The notes under the pieces are model-generated. The model was not told where the DNA came from. It did no database searches and saw nothing but the letters and a program-made list of their open reading frames with translations. A stretch of 6,072 bases of DNA from an uncultured bacterium. Its GTDB lineage: Bacteria; Patescibacteriota; Patescibacteriia; Patescibacteriales; UBA12465. The stretch's first letter is position 1. Each line of letters begins with the position of its first letter. The stretch covers positions 1-6,072 of the forward strand of contig CAIVBF010000087.1 of the NCBI GenBank assembly GCA_903904095.1. The letters are read 5' to 3'. Shown piece after piece: positions 1 through 4,605 of this stretch. Position numbers and translations under genes: made by a program.

Positions 1-791
1 AAACAGATAATAAATTTTATAAAAAAATTAAAGACCTAGAAAAAAAACGATTAGAAAATTATCCGATTGCCTATTTAATTGGCGAAAAAGAATTTTATGG
101 TCTTAGCTTCAAAGTAAACAAAGATGTTTTAGTTCCTCGCCCAGAAACAGAAATGATGGTTGATAAAATTATTGATATTTTGAAAAACGAATCTAATAAT
201 TTTGAAGGGGGCTCACGGGCATTAAAGGGTCTCTTTAACGACGATTATAATAGCCCCGTTTTTATTGACGTCGGAACTGGGTCGGGGGCAATAATTATCT
301 CCCTAGCTAACGAGATAAAAAGACTTTGGCCGAATGATTCCGCTAATTTTAAATTTTACGGAACTGACATATCGGAAAGTGCTCTTAAAATAGCTAAAAA
401 AAATGCCAAACTTCATAATTTAAATAAAATTATAAAATTCCTTGAGGGCAACCTTTTAAATCCGGTAATAAATAAATTAAATAAAAAAAATCTAATTATT
501 GCCGCTAATCTTCCCTATTTGACTCCGATGCAAATTAAAAAGTCTCCGAGCATATCCCGTGAACCAAAAATTGCTTTAGTGGCTGGCCAGGATGGCTTAA
601 AATATTACAAAGAATTATTTAAACAGTTAAAAAATGTGAGCTACAAAACTTTAATTCTATTCTGCGAAATTGATCCTAGTCAGACAAAAAATATTAACTC
701 TCTAGCAAAGAATAATTTCCCCAAAGCTAAATTAGAAATTATAAAAGACTTGGCGGGATTAGATAGATTCTTAAAAATAGCCGTTTTATAA
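1..791 (+). CDS. prmC: Peptide chain release factor N5-glutamine methyltransferase PrmC (HemK), 5'-truncated by window edge
   Basis: PrmC methylates the glutamine of the GGQ motif in release factors RF1 and RF2 using S-adenosylmethionine, in the cytoplasm. The reading frame is open from base 3, so the gene enters from the left; the ATG at 153 lies inside the conserved core and is not the start. Visible residues (of about 262) include PIAYLIGEKEFYG (21-33) and VPRPETE (44-50), the hallmark end of the PrmC N-terminal region. The SAM-binding motif DVGTGSG is at 89-95, TDIS at 121-124 and NLPY at 169-172, followed by a family-typical EPKIALVAGQDGL stretch. The substrate-binding motif is NLPY rather than the usual NPPY. 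About 20 extra residues lie between PETE and DVGTGSG compared with E. coli PrmC as I recall it. Roughly 30-40 N-terminal residues are probably missing. The gene ends in TAA directly at a terminator and is convergent with rplY. RlmB/PrmB-like methyltransferases are the alternative, but the PETE context favours PrmC. Confidence 0.93.
   Translation, partial: TDNKFYKKIKDLEKKRLENYPIAYLIGEKEFYGLSFKVNKDVLVPRPETEMMVDKIIDILKNESNNFEGGSRALKGLFNDDYNSPVFIDVGTGSGAIIISLANEIKRLWPNDSANFKFYGTDISESALKIAKKNAKLHNLNKIIKFLEGNLLNPVINKLNKKNLIIAANLPYLTPMQIKKSPSISREPKIALVAGQDGLKYYKELFKQLKNVSYKTLILFCEIDPSQTKNINSLAKNNFPKAKLEIIKDLAGLDRFLKIAVL
208..257. repeat. Nested inverted repeat inside prmC (possible in-frame palindromic insert)
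   Basis: An outer inverted repeat, GGGGCT (208-213) with AGCCCC (252-257), encloses a perfect 6-bp hairpin, TTAAAG (222-227) with CTTTAA (233-238) around a 5-nt loop. The stretch is more GC-rich than the surrounding prmC sequence and encodes the segment EGGSRALKGLFNDDYNS, which sits where PrmC is about 20 residues longer than E. coli PrmC. Both arms are short, so chance pairing in an AT-rich gene is quite possible. The in-frame insert idea is inference. Confidence 0.3.
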
Positions 792-823
792 AAAAATCTC
801 CTCAGTCAGAGGAGATTTTTTTT
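791..823. terminator. Bidirectional rho-independent terminator between prmC and rplY
   Basis: The stem AATCTCCTC (795-803) pairs perfectly with GAGGAGATT (809-817) around the 5-nt loop AGTCA. The stem can extend by four A-T pairs at the base (791-794 with 818-821). A run of eight T (816-823) follows on the plus strand, and the A run at 791-796 supplies the U tract on the minus strand. It can therefore end both prmC and the convergent rplY transcript, whose stop codon is about 20 bp away. The hairpin overlaps the last base of the prmC stop codon. Confidence 0.93.
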
Positions 824-841
824 ATTTACTGAGCTTATATA

Positions 842-1474
842 TTATTTCTTTTCTTCCTTGCCGGCGGCAGGCGCCTTCGGATCAACTGGGGCAGCCTTCG
901 GATCAACTGGGGCAACTACTGGAGCTTCTTCAACATGAGCCTTTGGAATAGCGACAACGGCCACAACGTCATTGGTATTATGCATTAATTTAACGTTAGC
1001 TGGTAGTTTTAGGTCATTAATCTTGATAACTTCATCAAAACTAATTAAAACACTGATATCAACATCAATATGGTCAATTAAATCACCCGGCAAACATTCA
1101 ACATTAATTTCATTAACCTCTCTCATGAGTGATCCATTAAGTTCCTTAATCGCTTTTGATTCACCGACAAAATGAAGCGGAATAGTCGCATGAATCTTTT
1201 CTTTCATGTTAATTTGTAAAAAATCAACATGAGTAAAGGTATGCTTTAAAACATCACGTTGCAAGTCTTTAACCAAAACTTTAACTGTTTTATCGTCCTC
1301 AGATAATTCAATCAAATTAGATTCTCCAGCGGCATTAAAAACTTTTTCAAAATCCAATCTCTTTAATTTTAAACTACGATTTTCAACATCTTTACCGTAT
1401 AAAACAGCCGGCATAAAATCATTACCCAATCTTTCGTTTTTCTCTCTTTTTTGCACTTTTAATTTTAATTCCAT
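842..1474 (-). CDS. rplY: 50S ribosomal protein bL25, long Ctc/TL5 form
   Basis: bL25 binds 5S rRNA in the central protuberance of the large ribosomal subunit. At 210 residues this is the long two-domain form (Ctc/TL5), not the ~95-residue E. coli form. Residues 1-90 are the 5S-binding domain, with MPAVLYGK (21-28) and the signature stretch DLQRDVLKHTFTHVDFLQI (70-88). Residues 91-180 are the C-terminal TL5-type beta domain, with IPLHFVGE (98-105), NVECLPGDLIDHIDVDIS (124-141) and a NTNDVVAVV ending. Residues 181-210 form a Pro/Ala/Lys tail containing two tandem APVDPKA units. The ATG at 1474 puts the family N-terminus (MELKLKVQKR) in place and begins 11 bp after the rodA stop. No Shine-Dalgarno sequence is visible upstream. 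It is the last gene of the minus-strand operon, before the terminator at 791-823. Confidence 0.94.
   Translation of the reverse strand: MELKLKVQKREKNERLGNDFMPAVLYGKDVENRSLKLKRLDFEKVFNAAGESNLIELSEDDKTVKVLVKDLQRDVLKHTFTHVDFLQINMKEKIHATIPLHFVGESKAIKELNGSLMREVNEINVECLPGDLIDHIDVDISVLISFDEVIKINDLKLPANVKLMHNTNDVVAVVAIPKAHVEEAPVVAPVDPKAAPVDPKAPAAGKEEKK
873..914 (-). repeat. Two perfect tandem copies of a 21-bp unit in the 3' end of rplY
   Basis: Bases 873-893 are repeated exactly at 894-914. The 21-bp period keeps the frame, so each copy encodes the heptapeptide APVDPKA (residues 188-194 and 195-201) in the disordered tail of bL25. Perfect identity at the DNA level implies a recent duplication by slippage, and copy number may vary between strains. 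Confidence 0.9.
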
Positions 1475-1485
1475 AAATTTACTGA

Positions 1486-2592
1486 TTAATAACTAATCTT
1501 TGATTTAATAATTATATTTTCCATGATTCCCGCTAAAATAAGCAAGGAAATCAATGAACTGCCGCCATAACTTATAAACGGCAGAGGGAGTCCAACTATC
1601 GGCATAATCCCTAGGTTCATACCAATATTAATAAACATTTGGATAAAAATCAAGCTACAGGACCCAATAATGAAAAAGATGCCGAAATCATTGTTAATAT
1701 TTTTTAAGACAATAAAACCGCGAAAAAAGAAAATGAAATAAAAACTAAAAACCAGAACTACACCCAGAAGCCCCAGCTCCTCAGCAATAACCGAAAAAAT
1801 GAAGTCATTTTGCGCTTCCGGCAAAAATTTTAACTGGGATTGAGAACCAAAACCAACCCCTTTCCCAGTTAAACCGCCAGAACCGATGGCAATAATCGCC
1901 TGAGAGCTATTATAACCAGATTCCAGGGCATTGGCCGTTGGATTCAAAAAAGTCATGATTCTCTCTTTCTGATAATCTTTAAAGAAAACAAACCAGGCCA
2001 TTGTGAATAAAACAAGACCAAGCAAAAAAATACTGATAAAGTATTTTTTATTAAAACCAGCCGCTAAAACCATAACAAGCCAGATGGCGCTAAGCATTAA
2101 AGCGGAGCCGAAATCCGGCTGCATTAAAACCAGCCCGATTAATATTAGAGTGCTAAAGGCCGAATAAAAAAAATGATTTAGTGTTTTAACGCGAGTCGCT
2201 AAATTACTAAAAAAGTTGGCAAGAAATAATATCAAAACAATTTTAACAAATTCAACCGGCTGCAAACCTAGACCAAAGAAAGAAAACCAGCCCTTTGTTC
2301 CCCTGATTGTAGAGCCGAAAAATAAAACAGCAACTAAAATCAGAATCGCGCCGAGATAAAAATAACGATTTAAACTCTTTAAAAAATTAGAATCAAAAAA
2401 TGTCAGAACAAAGAACATGAAGAATCCTATCAAAGCAAAAAATATCTGTTTTTTAAAATTTAGAAGATTCAAATTCCCCTGCCCTAAGGCGACACTATAT
2501 ATTTCAATAAGACCAAAACTTACTAGCAATAAGATTGCGGCAAATATAATCCAGTCAAAGTTTTTTAAATAAAGTTTAAAATGGTTTAACAT
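1486..2592 (-). CDS. rodA: SEDS peptidoglycan glycosyltransferase RodA (FtsW/RodA/SpoVE family)
   Basis: RodA polymerises lipid II into glycan strands during cell elongation, working with a class B penicillin-binding protein in the cytoplasmic membrane. The 368 residues match the family length and contain about ten hydrophobic membrane segments. Conserved blocks appear in order: RGTKGWFSF (98-106), GLQPVEFVKI (109-118), MQPDFGSALML (158-168), a large extracytoplasmic loop with NPTANALESGYNSSQAIIAI (217-236), GSGGLTGKGVGFGSQSQLKF (237-256), PEAQNDFIFSVIAEELGLLG (258-277), and PLPFISYGGSS (336-346). D263 in PEAQNDF aligns with the catalytic aspartate of the family. RodA is preferred over FtsW because of the FDW N-terminus and overall block pattern, though FtsW is not excluded; no pbp2 or mre genes are in view to settle it. 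The ATG at 2592 lies 5 bp after the upstream stop, indicating co-transcription and probable translational coupling. No Shine-Dalgarno sequence is visible. Confidence 0.92.
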   Translation of the reverse strand: MLNHFKLYLKNFDWIIFAAILLLVSFGLIEIYSVALGQGNLNLLNFKKQIFFALIGFFMFFVLTFFDSNFLKSLNRYFYLGAILILVAVLFFGSTIRGTKGWFSFFGLGLQPVEFVKIVLILFLANFFSNLATRVKTLNHFFYSAFSTLILIGLVLMQPDFGSALMLSAIWLVMVLAAGFNKKYFISIFLLGLVLFTMAWFVFFKDYQKERIMTFLNPTANALESGYNSSQAIIAIGSGGLTGKGVGFGSQSQLKFLPEAQNDFIFSVIAEELGLLGVVLVFSFYFIFFFRGFIVLKNINNDFGIFFIIGSCSLIFIQMFINIGMNLGIMPIVGLPLPFISYGGSSLISLLILAGIMENIIIKSKISY

Positions 2593-2597
2593 ACCAG

Positions 2598-3494
2598 TTA
2601 GGATTTTACAGGGCCTTGATATTTTAAATAAACAGAATCGTCAAGAATATTGATATTGGGCATTATTTCTACTCTAACGTCTTTATAGCTGCCCGGCCAA
2701 TTTATTTTTATATTCCGCTTTTCACCGCTTATAAAATTTTGCAATACATAAGTATTAACGCTAACAATCTGCGGTCCTTCAAAAAGAGCAATATTCAAAG
2801 GAGCTTCGTAATAACCATAAGCGCTTAAATTTTGCACATTAAATTCTAAAATATTGCCATTATTCTGATTGATATAATTACTGTCGTTAATACCATAGAA
2901 ACTAATGTCCGTAAAAGAAAAATTTAAATGATTCATTGAAAAATCGGTCCAATCTGGAATAAGATGTGCATCAATTCTCTGCCAAGCCAGATTCTTAGTG
3001 CTATATGTTAAAGTCTTGATATCATCCTTAACGTCTTTCCCTAAAACAAAAATATATTTTGATTCACTAGGCAGAATAAAGGCCTTCGTACAGCTGAACT
3101 CTTGGCCGCCTAAATTAAAACAAGCATCAAAATTAGCGCTAAATTTATCATTCTCGTTGCTTACTTTAACTACAAAATCATAGGTTTCACCATTTTTGAA
3201 GAATTGAGGAGAATCAATTTTCAAATCACTAATTAAATTTTTCGGGGAGACTAAATTATTATTAGTCGCTGGAGTTTCTTCGGGGGTCTCAACAAAATAA
3301 GTAAAATATTGGTAAGCGGAATAAATAAAAAACCAAGCGGAAAGTAAAATTAAAAAAATAATCAGTAAACGCAAAAAAAGAGTTCGTTTCTCCGAAAGCC
3401 ATAAACCAATATTCATATTCCGCAAACTAACATTATTCTGGCCTTGATATTTTTTTAAATCAATTTCTTCGCCGTAATTTTTATCTTTTAGCAT
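2598..3494 (-). CDS. Unrecognised single-pass membrane protein with extracytoplasmic beta-rich region, upstream of rodA
   Basis: I cannot name this 298-residue protein. It has a short polar N-terminus (1-36), one strong membrane helix (about 38-60, LFLRLLIIFLILLSAWFFIY) and a probable extracytoplasmic region (about 68-298). The positive charges just before the helix (K36, R37, R42) favour an N-in orientation. The outer part alternates short hydrophobic strands with polar turns, as in Ig-like sandwiches, and seems to hold two repeat-like halves (about 88-165 and 185-290): YDFVVKVSNEN in the first, LEFNVQNLSAY in the second. The only cysteines, C125 and C135, lie close together and could form a disulfide. 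It is the first gene of the minus-strand operon, 5 bp before rodA, so a role in wall synthesis or as a RodA partner is an inference from context. The ATG at 3494 is the first start after the divergent promoter gap. I have the impression that proteins of this layout recur in Patescibacteria. Confidence 0.85.
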   Translation of the reverse strand: MLKDKNYGEEIDLKKYQGQNNVSLRNMNIGLWLSEKRTLFLRLLIIFLILLSAWFFIYSAYQYFTYFVETPEETPATNNNLVSPKNLISDLKIDSPQFFKNGETYDFVVKVSNENDKFSANFDACFNLGGQEFSCTKAFILPSESKYIFVLGKDVKDDIKTLTYSTKNLAWQRIDAHLIPDWTDFSMNHLNFSFTDISFYGINDSNYINQNNGNILEFNVQNLSAYGYYEAPLNIALFEGPQIVSVNTYVLQNFISGEKRNIKINWPGSYKDVRVEIMPNINILDDSVYLKYQGPVKS

Positions 3495-3499
3495 AAATA

Positions 3500-3508
3500 T
3501 GTTATAAT
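3500..3508 (+). promoter_or_regulatory. Candidate extended -10 promoter for the aldolase gene
   Basis: TGTTATAAT at 3500-3508 is a perfect extended -10 element (TGn plus consensus TATAAT). The hexamer 17 bp upstream (3480-3485, TTTATC) is a poor -35, which an extended -10 can tolerate. Transcription would start near 3515, giving a leader of about 55 nt before the ATG at 3569. AT-rich intergenic DNA yields such matches by chance, but the position is right. Confidence 0.55.
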
Positions 3509-3524
3509 ATCTATAATTAACTCC

Positions 3525-3553
3525 AGCATAGCATATTTTTTAAAATTTATAAA
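3525..3553 (-). promoter_or_regulatory. Candidate promoter for the membrane protein-rodA-rplY operon
   Basis: On the minus strand, TTTATA (3553-3548) matches four of six -35 positions. After a 17-bp spacer comes TATGCT (3530-3525), preceded by TG at 3533-3532 as in an extended -10. Transcription would start near 3518, leaving a leader of about 24 nt before the ATG at 3494. Other AT-rich hexamers nearer the start (such as TATTAT) could serve instead, so the exact site is uncertain. The gap must hold a promoter for this strand unless the operon is fed from elsewhere. Confidence 0.35.
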
Positions 3554-3568
3554 TATAATAAGCATAAT

Positions 3569-4525
3569 ATGTTAGAAATTAAAATTCCTCTAAGCGTTCC
3601 TAGCAATAAGAAAAGCGTCTATCGTCAAAATTATCTACGTTTAACGAATAACAGCGGGAAGCTCCTCCTTATCGCCGGCGATCAAAAATTAGAACATCTT
3701 AATGACGATTTTTTTGGACGTGATATAAGCAAAGAAGATAATAACCCGGAACATTTATTTAAGATAGCGGAGGCCTCAAACGGTGGAGTTTTAGCAACTC
3801 ATCTTGGCCTTATTTCGCAATACGGTGCCTCATACAAAAATATTCCTTATATCGTAAAATTAAATGGCCGAACTAATATCGGGCCGAATGAAGAAAAAAA
3901 CTCTGCAAAATGTTTATGGAAAGTTGATGATGTTCTAAAATTTAAAAACCAAAGCGGCTTAAAAATAGTCGGGGTTGGCTATACTTTATATCTTGGCAGC
4001 AAATACGAAGGGAAAATGTTAACTGCCGCCGCGCAACTAATTTTTGAAGCGCATCAAGCCGGTCTACCGGCCATCTTATGGATCTACCCGCGCGCTAATA
4101 AAGTAAATGAAGAAAATATTCATACTATCGCCGGAGCGGCCGGAGTGGCCGCGGCTCTAGACGCTGATTTTGCCAAACTTAAATATCCTTATAGCACTAA
4201 GGACATTAAAAAGACTGCCTTGAACTACTTAGAGGTAACTCAAGCCGCCGGTAGAACGAAGATCATCTGTGTCGGCGGTTCAAAAAAATCAGCCCCCAGT
4301 ATATTAGAAGAATTAGCAAACCAAATAAATCTTGGAGGAACTTCGGGGCTAGCCATGGGTCGGAATCTCCATCAACGCTCGCTAGAAGAAGCAACTCGTT
4401 TTTCTAGAGCGCTAGGATCTATCATATTTAAAAATAATGACCTAAAAAAAGCAAAGGATATTTACAATAATAGAACTCCATTAAAAACAAAAACAACCTC
4501 AAAACTCTTAGGCATGTTCTGGTAA
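3569..4525 (+). CDS. fbaB: Class I fructose-bisphosphate aldolase, archaeal type (DhnA/FbaB family)
   Basis: This TIM-barrel, Schiff-base aldolase most likely cleaves or forms fructose 1,6-bisphosphate (to dihydroxyacetone phosphate and glyceraldehyde 3-phosphate) in the cytoplasm, without a metal. The 318 residues contain AGDQKLEHLNDDF (36-48), matching the D-x-x-x-EH segment near the start of the barrel. At DADFAKLKYPYS (198-209), one of K203 or K205 should be the Schiff-base lysine. The sequence also has CVGGSKKS (234-241) and GGTSGLAMGRNLHQR (256-270), which supply the phosphate-binding glycines and the family's GR signature. It stands alone as a transcription unit between a divergent promoter gap and a terminator. 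The ATG at 3569 begins about 20 residues before the first conserved region; no Shine-Dalgarno sequence precedes it. Relatives in this superfamily make other products (LsrF, or the archaeal aminodideoxy-heptulosonate synthase), so substrate is inferred. Its best-supported reading is a glycolytic aldolase. Confidence 0.85.
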   Translation: MLEIKIPLSVPSNKKSVYRQNYLRLTNNSGKLLLIAGDQKLEHLNDDFFGRDISKEDNNPEHLFKIAEASNGGVLATHLGLISQYGASYKNIPYIVKLNGRTNIGPNEEKNSAKCLWKVDDVLKFKNQSGLKIVGVGYTLYLGSKYEGKMLTAAAQLIFEAHQAGLPAILWIYPRANKVNEENIHTIAGAAGVAAALDADFAKLKYPYSTKDIKKTALNYLEVTQAAGRTKIICVGGSKKSAPSILEELANQINLGGTSGLAMGRNLHQRSLEEATRFSRALGSIIFKNNDLKKAKDIYNNRTPLKTKTTSKLLGMFW

Positions 4526-4548
4526 TCCATAATTTAAATATAAAAATC

Positions 4549-4577
4549 AAAAAACACTGATCAAATCAGTGTTTTTT
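4549..4577. terminator. Bidirectional rho-independent terminator after the aldolase gene
   Basis: A 13-bp perfect stem pairs AAAAAACACTGAT (4549-4561) with ATCAGTGTTTTTT (4565-4577) around a tight CAA loop. The closing A-T pair may open to give a 5-nt loop. The T run at 4572-4577 serves plus-strand transcripts leaving the aldolase gene, 24 bp after its stop. The A run at 4549-4554 serves the minus-strand gene that stops at 4606. It has the same symmetrical design as the hairpin at 791-823. Confidence 0.92.
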
Positions 4578-4605
4578 AAATAATCTTTTTTAAATTTAGA
4601 TGCTC

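Noticed and set aside
153..155. ATG at 153 as the start of prmC
   Set aside because: In-frame sequence back to base 3 encodes the conserved PIAYLIGEKEFYG and VPRPETE blocks, so the gene starts outside the window.
791..823. Hairpin as a riboswitch or small RNA
   Set aside because: Short perfect stem, 5-nt loop and flanking A/T runs between convergent stops are fully explained by a bidirectional terminator.
972..1175. Open frame on the plus strand inside rplY
   Set aside because: It lies wholly antisense to a well-supported ribosomal protein gene, and its translation is a Ser/Leu/Ile-rich shadow with no family resemblance.
2998..3183. Open frame on the plus strand inside the RodA-linked membrane protein gene
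   Set aside because: Antisense shadow of a full-length coding frame; short, low complexity, no promoter or start signal.
4128..4160. Short GC-rich near-repeat in the aldolase gene
   Set aside because: It encodes the alanine/glycine-rich GAAGVAAAL helix preceding the catalytic strand, so codon constraint explains it.
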